Shown in pieces: positions 7,607-16,943 of a DNA stretch of 64,000 nt; positions within the stretch are counted from its first letter, which is position 1; each line of letters begins with the position of its first letter. Made by a program: the position numbers and the translations under genes. The DNA lies in NCBI RefSeq assembly GCF_002443155.1, contig NZ_CP023667.1, positions 248,001-312,000 on the forward strand. The letters are read 5' to 3'. Source of the DNA: Alcaligenes faecalis. GTDB taxonomy: Bacteria; Pseudomonadota; Gammaproteobacteria; Burkholderiales; Burkholderiaceae_B. The notes under the pieces were generated by a model that saw only the letters and a list, made by a program, of their open reading frames with translations, did no database searches and was not told the origin of the DNA.

Positions 7607-8155
7607 ATGACTGCAGCAAAACCTCGGCCACGCGAGGAATTGCTATTGCGACTTGTCAATGCGCTGGCGGATCAGCCACGCGCCTCCATGGGACAACTGG
7701 CCGGTTTGGTGGGCTTGAGTCGTGCAACCTTGTGCCGCTACTTTCCTTCCCGTGAAACCATGATGACGGAGATCTTCCAGGAGGGGGTTATCAGTGCCGA
7801 GCAGGCCATCGAGCGTGCCCGCCTGTGCGAGGGGCCGCCGCAAGAAGCCCTTCAGCGCCTCATACAGGAACTGCTACCCATTGTGGAGCTGTACATGTAC
7901 GTGGAGCGCCAGTTGCAGGTAGAAGAAGACTCTACGGCCCGTACTGAAGCGGTGCGACAGGCTTTGATTCAGCAGTTTCAGCATTGGCAGGAAATTGGGG
8001 CCTTGCGCCGGGATTTGTCGGCCAGTTGGTTGTGTGAGTCCTTGTTTGCCTTGTTGAGCAAGGCCGCCCGATTGATACGGGCAGGCCGCCTGGCCCGCCA
8101 TGATGCACCCCATAATGTGTTTTCCTTGCTGTGGGGCGGGATCGTTCATCCTTGA
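7607..8155 (+). CDS. TetR/AcrR-family regulator
   Basis: A 182-residue protein. The TetR helix-turn-helix lies at about residues 8-55 (ASMGQLAGLVGLSRATLCRY, then FPSRETMM). The C-terminal region is helical and typical in length. The exported peroxiredoxin starts 88 bp downstream on the same strand, so it may be a target or cotranscribed. The inducer is unknown. Confidence 0.82.
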   Translation: MTAAKPRPREELLLRLVNALADQPRASMGQLAGLVGLSRATLCRYFPSRETMMTEIFQEGVISAEQAIERARLCEGPPQEALQRLIQELLPIVELYMYVERQLQVEEDSTARTEAVRQALIQQFQHWQEIGALRRDLSASWLCESLFALLSKAARLIRAGRLARHDAPHNVFSLLWGGIVHP

Positions 8156-8243
8156 TTGGTTTGCAAAAACCAGGTCTTGTGCTTTCCTGCTCTGGCGGAT
8201 TACGCTGCTTGCTGGTGCAGCATGGAAATCCGGAGGCAATGGC

Positions 8244-8795
8244 ATGAAACACACAATCGCACGATTCTCTTTGAGCTTTTCCCTGCTGATGGCGGCAGGT
8301 GGCGCACAGGCTGCATTGGAGCTGGGTACTCCCGCGCCGGACTTCACGGTGCAAGCCGCCCTGGCCGGTAAAACCTTTGATTTCTCCTTGAAAGAGGCGC
8401 TGAATAACGGGCCGGTCGTGCTGTACTTTTATCCGGCCGCGTTCACTAAAGGTTGCACGATCGAAGCGCATACCTTTGCCGAAGCCATTGATGAGTATGC
8501 CTATTTCGGTGCCACGGTCATCGGGCTTTCCGCAGACAATATCGACACTCTGAAAGACTTTTCCACCGGCCCTTGCGGCAGCAAGTTTGCGGTGGGCGCC
8601 GATACCACTGGCCAGGTCATCAAGGCTTATGATGCAGGCTTGGGAACCCATACGGAACGGGCCGCGCGCATGTCTTATGTGATCTCGCCCGAGGGCAAGA
8701 TTGTGTATGAATACACGGCCATGGACCCCGATGAGCATGTCAGCAAGACCTTGCAGGCCGTGCGCGATCTGGCGGCGCAGCAAGGGACAAAATAA
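8244..8795 (+). CDS. Exported peroxiredoxin (AhpC/TSA, PrxQ/BCP-like)
   Basis: A 184-residue thiol peroxidase that reduces peroxides. A signal peptide of about 23 residues ends at AQA, so it should act in the periplasm. The active site is P64-A-A-F-T68-K-G-C71, the peroxiredoxin PxxxTxxC pattern with Cys71 as peroxidatic cysteine; Cys111 is a possible resolving cysteine. ATG 8244 is chosen because GGAGG is 7 nt upstream and the signal peptide begins there; the open frame itself reaches further back. How it is re-reduced in the periplasm is not shown by the neighbourhood. Confidence 0.85.
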   Translation: MKHTIARFSLSFSLLMAAGGAQAALELGTPAPDFTVQAALAGKTFDFSLKEALNNGPVVLYFYPAAFTKGCTIEAHTFAEAIDEYAYFGATVIGLSADNIDTLKDFSTGPCGSKFAVGADTTGQVIKAYDAGLGTHTERAARMSYVISPEGKIVYEYTAMDPDEHVSKTLQAVRDLAAQQGTK

Positions 8796-8823
8796 GCGCT
8801 TGGCTTGATGCTGGTTCGGGAGG

Positions 8824-8860
8824 AAAGCAAGCCGCGCAGGACACGGGGCTTGCTTTTTTG
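8824..8860. terminator. Bidirectional terminator between the peroxiredoxin and tctA genes
   Basis: AAAGCAAGCC pairs with GGCTTGCTTT and runs into a T tract. It sits between two convergent genes and probably serves the rightward one best. Confidence 0.8.
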
Positions 8861-8864
8861 TGGC

Positions 8865-10346
8865 TTATTTTTGCAGTCGCTTGAGCATGTACGGCACGCT
8901 CAAAAACAGAATGGCCGCAATATAAAAACCCACTGCAATCGGACTTTCCAGCAGCACCAGAAAATTTCCCTGTCCGGCTGCCAGGGCCGTTCGCAACTGA
9001 TTCTCGGCCAAGGGCACCAGAATCAGACCGATCAGCAAAGGCGCAATGGGAAAGCCATAGACCCGCATGATGTAGCTGACCACGCCCAGGCCGGCCATCA
9101 TGGCCAATTCAAAGGTGGAGCCGGACACGCCCCAGATGCCGATCATGGCAAAGACCAGAATCCCGGCATAAAGCTGCGGTTTGGGGATATAAAGCAGACG
9201 CACCCATAGGCCGACCAGCGGCAGGTTCAGCACCAGCAGCATGGCGTTGCCGACATACAGCGAGGCAATCAGGCCCCAGACCAGTTCAGGATTGCTGGAA
9301 AACAGAAAAGGTCCGGGCTGCAGGCCGTAGTTTTGAAACGCAACCAGCAAAATGGCGGCAGTGGCGGATGTGGGCAAGCCCAGCGTCAGCAAGGGCACCA
9401 GAATTCCGGCTGCGGCGGCATTATTGGCCGCTTCGGGACCGGCAACGCCTTCGATCGCACCGTGTCCAAACTCATCCTTGTTCTTGGACAGGTTTTTTTC
9501 CAGTGAATAGGACAGCATGGTGGGCAATTCTGAGCCCCCGCCAGGAATCGCCCCCATCGGGAAACCAATGACCGTGCCACGCAACCAGGGCTTCCATGAG
9601 CGGGCCCATTCATTGCGTGTCATGAAGGCTTTGCCACTGATGGGGATGATCTGCTCGTCGTTGTGACGAAAGCGGCTGGCCACGTACAGAATTTCTCCTA
9701 CCGCAAAGACCGAGACCAGCACCACCGTCAGCTCAACACCATCGAGCAGGTCGGGCAGCCCGAAGGTCATGCGAGCCTGCCCGGTCATGGCATCGATCCC
9801 GATCACGCCCAGTGCCAGGCCCAGAAACAAGGAAATAAAACCACGGACGCGGGAAGCTCCCATCACCACAGCGACCGAGGTAAAGGCCATGATGGTCAGG
9901 GCAAAGTAGTCTGCCGGTGTGAAGATAAAGGCCAGCTCGGCAACGACCGGAGCGGCAAAGGTCAGCGCCAGGGTAGCGATAGTGCCGGCAATAAACGAGC
10001 CAATCGCGGCCGTGGCCAAGGCCGCCGCGCCCCGTCCACGGCGCGCCATCTTGTTGCCTTCCAGGGCCGTCATCATGGAGCCGGCTTCACCGGGGGTGTT
10101 GATCAGAATGGCAGTGGTCGAGCCTCCATACATGGCCCCGTAAAGCACCCCGGCGAACATGATGAAGGCCGAGACCGGGCCGACGGAGACGGTGACTGGC
10201 AGTAGCAGGGCAATGGTCAGCGCCGGGCCAATGCCGGGCAGGATGCCAATGGCCGTACCCAGCACCGAACCAATCAAGGCCCACATCAGGTTCATGGGCT
10301 GCAGGGCTACCTCAAAGCCGTGCAAGAGCAAAGAAAGCGTATCCAT
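8865..10346 (-). CDS. tctA: Tripartite tricarboxylate transporter, large membrane subunit TctA
   Basis: The 493-residue large permease of a TTT carrier, with about 12 membrane segments, which imports carboxylates using the ion gradient. Family motifs visible include [15 protein letters not shown] near the N-terminus and [18 protein letters not shown] loop residues. The start overlaps the tctB stop by one base (TAATG at 10348-10344), showing translational coupling. An open frame extends further upstream, but that part is only the tctB gene read out of frame. The substrate is unknown; citrate and related acids are typical. Confidence 0.93.
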   Translation of the reverse strand: MDTLSLLLHGFEVALQPMNLMWALIGSVLGTAIGILPGIGPALTIALLLPVTVSVGPVSAFIMFAGVLYGAMYGGSTTAILINTPGEAGSMMTALEGNKMARRGRGAAALATAAIGSFIAGTIATLALTFAAPVVAELAFIFTPADYFALTIMAFTSVAVVMGASRVRGFISLFLGLALGVIGIDAMTGQARMTFGLPDLLDGVELTVVLVSVFAVGEILYVASRFRHNDEQIIPISGKAFMTRNEWARSWKPWLRGTVIGFPMGAIPGGGSELPTMLSYSLEKNLSKNKDEFGHGAIEGVAGPEAANNAAAAGILVPLLTLGLPTSATAAILLVAFQNYGLQPGPFLFSSNPELVWGLIASLYVGNAMLLVLNLPLVGLWVRLLYIPKPQLYAGILVFAMIGIWGVSGSTFELAMMAGLGVVSYIMRVYGFPIAPLLIGLILVPLAENQLRTALAAGQGNFLVLLESPIAVGFYIAAILFLSVPYMLKRLQK

Positions 10347-10819
10347 TACAGCCCCGCCACAGGAAGAAAGCCGCCCAGTTGCAAACCCAGGCGGCCAAAC
10401 AGAAACCAGCAGGCGCTGCCCAGCACAAAGCCGGAGAGCAGATCCAGCAGCACGCGACGTGAACCCAGAGCACGTGCCACCAGCATGAAACACACTGAGG
10501 CCGTGAGTGGCAGGCCCAAAGGCTCCATCATCAGGCTGGGCAGCACAGCAGCCAGCAGGACGGTCAGAAAGGGCCCCTTGTCCATGCCAGGATCCTGGGC
10601 CAGCTCTTCCTTGTCGAAGGCGGTGCCATGATGCATTTGCAGCAGGAACAAAATACCCAGAACAATCAGTCCCACGCCGACCAGCGCAACGAACAGGCCT
10701 GGGCCAATCGCGGCATATTGTGCGCTGAGGGTCAGGGACATGGAGGCATAGAGACAGACGGCACCCGCCAGGATGACCGCCAGCCCCAGCCACCAGGGCT
10801 GACGCGAAGTTGCACTCAT
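10346..10819 (-). CDS. tctB: Tripartite tricarboxylate transporter, small membrane subunit TctB
   Basis: A 157-residue protein with four predicted membrane segments, the usual size and topology of TctB. It lies between tctC (19 bp upstream) and tctA (1-bp overlap). Sequence is poorly conserved in this family, so the call leans on size, topology and position. Confidence 0.88.
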   Translation of the reverse strand: MSATSRQPWWLGLAVILAGAVCLYASMSLTLSAQYAAIGPGLFVALVGVGLIVLGILFLLQMHHGTAFDKEELAQDPGMDKGPFLTVLLAAVLPSLMMEPLGLPLTASVCFMLVARALGSRRVLLDLLSGFVLGSACWFLFGRLGLQLGGFLPVAGL

Positions 10820-10838
10820 GTGTGTTCCCCGACTTGCT

Positions 10839-11798
10839 TTACTGGATCAAGCCCGCGTCTTGCAGGATGGTCGTGGTGCGCTCGGTTTCTGCCTTGATGA
10901 AGTCACCGAATTTGTCGCCGGCCAGAAAGTACGGCTCCCAGCCCAGACGTTCCTGCGTTGCTTTCCATTGTGGTGCTTCGCTGAGCTTGGTGAAGTGGTC
11001 AATCCACAGCTGATAGTTTTCTTCAGGCATGTCGACCGAGCCCAGAATGCCCCGCCAGTTGGCAATTTCGACCTTGTATCCGGCTTCGGTGAACGTGGGA
11101 ACCTGTTCCAGACCTCTCATTCGCTTGTCCGAGGAAATTGCCAGAATGCGGATGCGGCCGCTGTCGGCAAATTGCTGGAACTCGGACGCTCCCGAGATTC
11201 CGGCCTTCAGGGTCCCGTTGACGATGCTAGTCACCGTATCGGCACCGCCGGCTTGCGGGATGTAGTTCAGGGCTTTGACGGGCACCTGGCCTTGTTGTGC
11301 CAGCAAGGCCAGGGCAATGTGATCCGTACCACCGGCAGAGCCACCGCCCACGGGCATGGCTCCAGGGTTGGCCTTCATCGCTTGTACAAAATCATCCAGG
11401 TTTTCATAGGGGGAGTCGGCTTTGACCGCCAGCACAACGTATTCCGCTGTCAAACGCGCCACAGGTCGGAATTTGCTCAAATCGATGGGGGATTTGTTCA
11501 TGGCAATCGAGCCGACCGTGATCGCACCGAATACAGCCAGGGCATCGGCTTTGCCCTTTTGCGAACGCTGGAAGTCGGCCAGGCCAATGGTGCCGCCGGC
11601 ACCGCCCTTATTGGTGAAGCTGACGGTGCCGGTGTAGATGCCAGCCTCATTCATGGCCTGCATGGATTGGCGGCCTGTGGAATCCCAGCCTCCGCCTGGA
11701 TTGGCAGGCAGCATCATGCTGAGCTGGGCTTGCGCAGTGACTGCAGCCCCCAGCAAGGTAGCGGCCAGCAAGGGACGCAGAAAGCGATGAAGTTTCAT
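10839..11798 (-). CDS. tctC: Tripartite tricarboxylate transporter, periplasmic binding protein TctC
   Basis: A 319-residue Bug-family binding protein. The signal peptide ends at about residue 24 (AVTAQA). Bug features include LPANPGGGWDSTGR near the N-terminus and the GGGSAGGTDHIA ligand loop. AGGAG lies 7 nt before the ATG; an earlier out-of-frame ATG stops immediately. It is the first gene of a complete tctCBA operon transcribed leftward. The substrate is probably a carboxylate, but it cannot be named. Confidence 0.92.
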   Translation of the reverse strand: MKLHRFLRPLLAATLLGAAVTAQAQLSMMLPANPGGGWDSTGRQSMQAMNEAGIYTGTVSFTNKGGAGGTIGLADFQRSQKGKADALAVFGAITVGSIAMNKSPIDLSKFRPVARLTAEYVVLAVKADSPYENLDDFVQAMKANPGAMPVGGGSAGGTDHIALALLAQQGQVPVKALNYIPQAGGADTVTSIVNGTLKAGISGASEFQQFADSGRIRILAISSDKRMRGLEQVPTFTEAGYKVEIANWRGILGSVDMPEENYQLWIDHFTKLSEAPQWKATQERLGWEPYFLAGDKFGDFIKAETERTTTILQDAGLIQ

Positions 11799-11920
11799 GT
11801 CATGTCTCCTGAATAAGTGTGCACGCAGGCACCTGATTTTTTTTAGTTGTTCGCTCCTGATATTACCCTATGCGTAAAGCCGTTGAATGCAGCGTGCAAT
11901 TGATGATGGAGGCACTGATG

Positions 11921-11942
11921 AAAATGTTCATACGAACATTTT
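11921..11942. promoter_or_regulatory. Palindrome with GlpR-like half-sites, candidate DeoR operator
   Basis: Perfect 9-bp arms AAAATGTTC and GAACATTTT flank ATAC. The half-site ATGTTC/GAACAT is the core of the E. coli GlpR operator, though here the spacing is two bases shorter. It lies about 90 bp upstream of the DeoR-type gene and in the spacer shared with tctC. Confidence 0.6.
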
Positions 11943-12033
11943 TACGTCATAAAACTTTCATCTGAGCGTCACCGACTCGTAACGTCGCGTTCCTACACTG
12001 CCGGGTATTCAAACGAAACCCATACGCCGTGTT

Positions 12034-12804
12034 ATGAACCTATCTGTCAGGCAAAGCATTATTGTGGATTTGCTGGCCGCCCAAGGGGCGGTGTCCGTTG
12101 ATGGCTTGGCCTCGCATTTCGGGGTGACGCCGCAGACTATCCGGCGCGACCTGAACCACTTGTATGAAGCCGATCTGGTGCGCCGCCGCCATGGGGGTGC
12201 CGAACTGAACGTGGTCGAGCGCAATGTGCCTTTCCAGACGCGCCGCATTACCCATTTGCAAGCCAAGGCCCGTATCGGCCGAGCCGTTGCCAAATTGATT
12301 CCTCCCGGTGCCAGCCTGCTGCTGGGCTTTGGCACGACCCCCGAGCAAGTTGCCCTGGCGCTGGCCGACCATCGTGATCTGACCGTAGTCACCAACAACA
12401 TCAGCGCGGCTTTGGCCCTGTCCCACAATATGAGCCACCGCGTGGTACTGACGGGAGGCGAATTACGCCAACCTAACCCCGAAATTCTGGGCCCTGGTGC
12501 CGAACGTCTGTTCAACAGTTTCAAGGCCGACTTCGGGGTGTCCGGGGTAGGGGGCTTTGATTCGGACGGCGCCTTGCTGGACTTTGACATGGCCGAGTCC
12601 GATTGCCACAAAGCTTTGCGCGGCAATTGCCGTGTGCGGATTCTGGTGCTGGACCACACCAAGTTTGGCCGTCGTGCGCCTGTGCGCAGTGGCTCTTTGG
12701 ATGATGTGGATATTCTGGTCAGTGACCAACCTATTCCCGAGCCTTATCGCGAGCAAATTCCTGCACGCATTCAGGTCGTGGTTGCCGACGAGGTGCAGGC
12801 ATGA
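12034..12804 (+). CDS. DeoR/GlpR-family repressor of the glycerophosphodiester operon
   Basis: A 256-residue protein. The DeoR-type helix-turn-helix (VDGLASHFGVTPQTIRRDL) is at about residues 22-42, followed by the RRRHGG motif and a sugar-phosphate-sensing DeoRC domain (about 76-235). It overlaps the ABC ATPase gene by 4 bp, so it is the first gene of the transporter operon. GlpR senses glycerol 3-phosphate; a similar effector is inferred from the downstream genes. Confidence 0.88.
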   Translation: MNLSVRQSIIVDLLAAQGAVSVDGLASHFGVTPQTIRRDLNHLYEADLVRRRHGGAELNVVERNVPFQTRRITHLQAKARIGRAVAKLIPPGASLLLGFGTTPEQVALALADHRDLTVVTNNISAALALSHNMSHRVVLTGGELRQPNPEILGPGAERLFNSFKADFGVSGVGGFDSDGALLDFDMAESDCHKALRGNCRVRILVLDHTKFGRRAPVRSGSLDDVDILVSDQPIPEPYREQIPARIQVVVADEVQA

Positions 12805-13907
12805 GTCGCGCCGCTATTGAGCTGCAAGGCATAGGCAAAGCCTGGGGTGAACAGGCTGTGCTCAAGCAGATGGACCTGTCCATTCAGGAAGGCAAGTTCA
12901 CGGCCTTGCTGGGGCCTTCGGGCTGCGGAAAATCCACCTTGCTGCGCATTATTGCCGGGTTGGAAACACCGGATCAGGGTCGCCTTCTGATCAATGGGCA
13001 GGACGCCACTTATCTGGAGCCCGCCAAGCGTGGCTTAAGCATGGTGTTCCAGTCCTACGCCTTGTTCCCGCATCTGAATGTGGTCGACAACATCTTGTTC
13101 GGCCTGCAAGTACGCCGGGCTGATCGTCAGCAGCAAAAAGAGCGGCTGCGTGAAGCCTTGGCGCTGACCAATCTGGAAGGTCTGGAAGAGCGCAAACCTG
13201 GCCAGCTTTCGGGCGGGCAGCGGCAGCGTGTCGCCTTGGCGCGCAGCATTGTGTCGGGTCATCGCATTTGCTTGATGGACGAACCGCTCTCGAACCTGGA
13301 TGCCAAGCTGCGTCACACCGTGCGCCATGAAATCCGTGCCTTGCAGCAGCGCCTGGGCTTGACCGTTGTGTACGTCACGCACGACCAGACCGAAGCCATG
13401 GGCATGGCCGATCACGTGGTGCTGCTCAATGCCGGACATATCGAGCAGCAGGGCAGCGCCCAGGATTTGTACGGCCAGCCCAATAGCGTCTTTACCGCCG
13501 GTTTTATCGGCAGCCCACCCATGATGATGATTCACAGCGACCACGTTCCCGTGGAGCTGTGGCCGTCGCGCCGTCAGTACGACCAGCCGCATCGTGTGCT
13601 GGTGGGCGTGCGCCCGGAGAACCTGAACTTGCACGAAGCGGGCGAGCAGCATGTGGCCGCCACCGTGGTGCATCAGGAGTTTCAGGGCGCCGATGCCTAT
13701 GTGTACGTGCAGCTTGATGACGGCCATACCCTGATCGTGCGCGCGCCGCACAGCCGCAGCGTCGAGGCGGGCGCTCGCTGTGGTTTGAGCTGGAATCCCG
13801 TTCACGCTTTTTACTTTAACCAGGACAGCGGGGCTCGCCTGCCGACTCCGTCAGCGGATGCTCTGACTGCTGCTCCTTTCGCTGTTCCTCCTGCTGTTCT
13901 TCCCTAA
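12801..13907 (+). CDS. ugpC: ABC transporter ATPase, UgpC/MalK type
   Basis: A 368-residue ATPase of the CUT1 class. Walker A GPSGCGKST is at about residues 38-46, the signature LSGGQRQRV near 134, Walker B ICLMDEP near 155, and the switch histidine in YVTHD. A C-terminal TOBE/regulatory domain begins after about residue 235. ATGA overlap with the repressor gene. The glycerol-phosphate assignment comes from the operon context, since MalK-type ATPases are shared between sugar importers. Confidence 0.85.
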   Translation: MSRAAIELQGIGKAWGEQAVLKQMDLSIQEGKFTALLGPSGCGKSTLLRIIAGLETPDQGRLLINGQDATYLEPAKRGLSMVFQSYALFPHLNVVDNILFGLQVRRADRQQQKERLREALALTNLEGLEERKPGQLSGGQRQRVALARSIVSGHRICLMDEPLSNLDAKLRHTVRHEIRALQQRLGLTVVYVTHDQTEAMGMADHVVLLNAGHIEQQGSAQDLYGQPNSVFTAGFIGSPPMMMIHSDHVPVELWPSRRQYDQPHRVLVGVRPENLNLHEAGEQHVAATVVHQEFQGADAYVYVQLDDGHTLIVRAPHSRSVEAGARCGLSWNPVHAFYFNQDSGARLPTPSADALTAAPFAVPPAVLP

Positions 13908-13926
13908 ACGTATTGCGAGTCTACTC

Positions 13927-15189
13927 ATGTTGAAGAATTGTCTGCTTGCCACCTCCAGCGCCCTGTTGATGGGCCTGGGCGCCAACGCCCATAGCGCGGT
14001 GGAATTGACCATGTATTACCCCATTGCCGTGGGTGGTCCGCTGACCGATGTGGTCGATGGAATGATCAAGGACTACCAGGCCCAAAACCCGGAAGTCAAA
14101 GTGAAAGCCGTGTACTCCGGCAATTACGACGAAACCCGTGTGCGTGCCTTGTCGGCCCTGCGTGCAGGCGAGCCGGTGCAGTTGTCTGTGCTGGGTGCAT
14201 TGGACACTCATGATCTGGTCGAACAAGGCCTGGTTGAAGCCTTTAGCGATGTGGCCCAGGACGCCCCCAGCCAGGATTGGCTGAAAAGCTTTTACCCTGC
14301 CTTGATGGCTAACGGCACCTTGGAAGGCAAGGTCTGGGGCATTCCATTCCAGCGCTCTACCATCGTCATGTTCTACAACAAGGACATGTTCCGTGAAGCG
14401 GGCCTGAATCCGGACCAAGCGCCCAAAACCTGGGACGAACTGGTGCAAACCGCCCAGAAGCTGACCAACGATCAGCACCACGGTTTGATGATCCCTTCGA
14501 CCGGCTACCCCTACTGGATGTTCCAGGCCATGGCCTTGCAAAACGGCCGTCAGCTGATGAATGAAGAAGGCACACAGGTCTACTTCAATGATCCCAAGTC
14601 GGTTGAGGCTCTGCAGTTCTTCCACGACCTGGCCTACAAGCACAAGGTCAGCCCCACCGGCACCATTGAATGGGGCACGCTGCGCCAGGCTTTTGTGCAG
14701 GGCAAGACCGCCATGATGTGGCACACCACGGGTAACCTGACAGCCGTCAAGAATGAAGCCAAGTTCGACTTTGGTGTCGCCATGCTGCCTGCCAAGGAAA
14801 AAGCGGCTTCGCCTACCGGCGGTGGCAACTTCTACCTGTTCAAGGGCGCTAACGACGAGCAGAAGAAAGCGGCTCTGGATTTCGTGCGCTGGATGACGGC
14901 CCCTGAACGTGCTGCCGACTGGTCCATGGCCACGGGTTATGTGGGTGTCAGCCCGGCCGCCTACGAAACGCCTGCTCTGGTCGAGTACGCCAAGACCTTC
15001 CCGCAGGCACTGGTGGCTCGCGATCAGTTGGCCGTAGCCTCGCCCGAGTTTGCGACTTACGAGACAGCGCGTGTACGTGAGCTGCTGTCCAACGCCGTGC
15101 AAGCCGTGCTGACCAATGCCAAGACGCCCAAGGCCGCTCTGGATGAAGCCCAGGCTGCCGCAGATCGTCTGCTGCGTCCTTTCAACTAA
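13927..15189 (+). CDS. ugpB: ABC transporter periplasmic binding protein, UgpB-like
   Basis: A 420-residue family-1 extracellular solute-binding protein with a signal peptide ending near residue 22 (GANAHS). The segment TMYYPIAVGGPLTDVVDGMI matches the N-terminal ligand region of UgpB proteins. Later motifs are GIPFQRSTIVMFYNKDMF and the Gly-rich GGGNFYLFKG. It captures glycerol 3-phosphate or glycerophosphodiesters in the family; the exact ligand here is inferred. Confidence 0.85.
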   Translation: MLKNCLLATSSALLMGLGANAHSAVELTMYYPIAVGGPLTDVVDGMIKDYQAQNPEVKVKAVYSGNYDETRVRALSALRAGEPVQLSVLGALDTHDLVEQGLVEAFSDVAQDAPSQDWLKSFYPALMANGTLEGKVWGIPFQRSTIVMFYNKDMFREAGLNPDQAPKTWDELVQTAQKLTNDQHHGLMIPSTGYPYWMFQAMALQNGRQLMNEEGTQVYFNDPKSVEALQFFHDLAYKHKVSPTGTIEWGTLRQAFVQGKTAMMWHTTGNLTAVKNEAKFDFGVAMLPAKEKAASPTGGGNFYLFKGANDEQKKAALDFVRWMTAPERAADWSMATGYVGVSPAAYETPALVEYAKTFPQALVARDQLAVASPEFATYETARVRELLSNAVQAVLTNAKTPKAALDEAQAAADRLLRPFN

Positions 15190-15201
15190 GCAGGTGCAGG
15201 A

Positions 15202-16092
15202 ATGGCTGAACCATTGCGTGTGCTGCGTAAAGAGTGGGTATTTGCGTACCTCTTGTTGACGCCGCTGTTTGTGCTGCTAAGCGTGTTTGCCTTTATCCCG
15301 GCGCTGCACACGTTCTGGTCCAGCCTGTTGAGTAAAGGCACGGCTCGTCGTCCGGCCCAGTTCGTGGGCATGGACAACTACGATGCCATGCTGGCTGACC
15401 CGACGTTCTGGCTGGTTCTGAAGAACAATCTTTGGTACGCGGCGATTGTGATTCCGGTGTCCATGGCCCTGGCCTTGTTGATGGCCTTGTGGGCCAACCG
15501 GGCCATGAGCATGCGGGCCTGGGTGCGTTGTGCTTACTTCACGCCCACCATGCTGCCCATGATTGCTGCCGCCAATCTATGGCTGTTTTTCTACACACCG
15601 GATCTGGGTTTACTGGATCAGATTGCCAAGCTGTTTGGCGCCGGGGCCACCAACTGGCTGGGCCAGCCGCAAACCGCCTTGGGCGCGGTCATGGTGGTGA
15701 CGATCTGGAAAGAAGCCGGTTTTTTCATGATCTTTTATCTGGCGGCCTTGCAAACCATCCCGCCCGAGCTGCGCGATGCCGCTCGTCTGGAAGGCGCGAC
15801 CCGTTGGCAGTATGGCCGCCGTGTGCTCTTGCCCTTGCTGGCACCCACGACCCTGTTCATTTTGATCAACGCGCTGATCAACTCGGTCAAGCTGGTTGAT
15901 CACCTGTTTATCCTGACCAAGGGCGGCCCCAATAATGCCTCCAAGCTGATGCTGTACTGGATCTGGGAGACCGCCTTTGCCTATATGGATACGCCTAGTG
16001 CCGCCGTGCTGACGGTTGTGCTCCTGCTGGGGCTGGGTGCCGTCGCTATTTTTCAATTCCGCTACGCTGAACGACGCGTGCACTACCAGTGA
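15202..16092 (+). CDS. ugpA: ABC transporter permease, UgpA-like
   Basis: A 296-residue inner-membrane permease with six membrane segments. The EAA loop that contacts the ATPase is visible as PPELRDAARLEGATRWQYG. It lies 12 bp after the binding-protein gene and overlaps the next permease gene by 4 bp. Confidence 0.87.
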   Translation: MAEPLRVLRKEWVFAYLLLTPLFVLLSVFAFIPALHTFWSSLLSKGTARRPAQFVGMDNYDAMLADPTFWLVLKNNLWYAAIVIPVSMALALLMALWANRAMSMRAWVRCAYFTPTMLPMIAAANLWLFFYTPDLGLLDQIAKLFGAGATNWLGQPQTALGAVMVVTIWKEAGFFMIFYLAALQTIPPELRDAARLEGATRWQYGRRVLLPLLAPTTLFILINALINSVKLVDHLFILTKGGPNNASKLMLYWIWETAFAYMDTPSAAVLTVVLLLGLGAVAIFQFRYAERRVHYQ

Positions 16093-16934
16093 TGAACATG
16101 GACACTGTTTTGACCGCCCCAGGCCGCCCGCTGCGTTTGCCCTCTCTGGATACGGTAGGGGCACACGCTTTGGCCCTGCTGTGGATTGCACCCCTGCTGT
16201 ACGCCTGCTGGGCTGCATTTCGTAACCCGTCCGCTGCCTTGAGTTTTGACTGGAGCGCAGGCTGGACTTTGGACAATTTTTCTGCGGCCTGGGACCGTGC
16301 GCCCTGGCTGCGCTACATCTTCAACACCACCGTGCTGGTGCTGACCATTCTGGTCGGGCAGTTTGTGCTGTGTACCCTGGCCGCTTACGCCTTTGCCCGC
16401 TTTCGTTTCTTTGGCAGTCAGTTTTTGTTCATGCTGTTGCTGTTGCAGTTGTTCATCCTGCCCGAAGTGCTGATTGTGGAGAACTACCGCATGGTGGCCT
16501 TGCTGGGCTGGACGGACACGGTCTGGGGCATGGGTGTGCCTTATATGGCCAGTGCCTTTGGTGTGTTCTTGTTGCGCCAGGCTTTCAAGCAAGTGCCACG
16601 TGAACTGGAAGATGCGGCGCGCCTAGAAGGCTGCAGCCGCCTGGGTGTGCTCTGGCGGGTGTATGTGCCGCTGGTCAAGCCTGTATACCTGGCTTACGCC
16701 CTGGTGTCGGTGTCTACGCACTGGAACAATTTCCTCTGGCCTTTGGTGATCAGCAGCTCTGACCACACCCGGCCTTTGACAGTGGGTTTATCCCTGTTTG
16801 GCGCACCGGAAAGTGGTGTCAGTATCTCCCTGATCAGTGCCGCCACATTAATGACTATCTTGCCGCTTTTGCTGGGCTTTTTACTGTTTCAAAAGCAGTT
16901 CATGCAGGCCTTTTTACGCGCCGGCATTCGTTAA
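16089..16934 (+). CDS. ugpE: ABC transporter permease, UgpE-like
   Basis: A 281-residue partner permease with six membrane segments. The EAA loop reads PRELEDAARLEGCSRLGVLW. It overlaps the previous gene by 4 bp and is followed after 9 bp by the phosphodiesterase gene. Together with the ATPase and binding protein it forms one complete CUT1 importer. Confidence 0.87.
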   Translation: MMNMDTVLTAPGRPLRLPSLDTVGAHALALLWIAPLLYACWAAFRNPSAALSFDWSAGWTLDNFSAAWDRAPWLRYIFNTTVLVLTILVGQFVLCTLAAYAFARFRFFGSQFLFMLLLLQLFILPEVLIVENYRMVALLGWTDTVWGMGVPYMASAFGVFLLRQAFKQVPRELEDAARLEGCSRLGVLWRVYVPLVKPVYLAYALVSVSTHWNNFLWPLVISSSDHTRPLTVGLSLFGAPESGVSISLISAATLMTILPLLLGFLLFQKQFMQAFLRAGIR

Positions 16935-16943
16935 GGAATTCTG

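Noticed and set aside
8865..10793. Longer 642-residue form of TctA
   Set aside because: The extra N-terminal residues are the tctB gene read in another frame; the TAATG overlap gives the true start.
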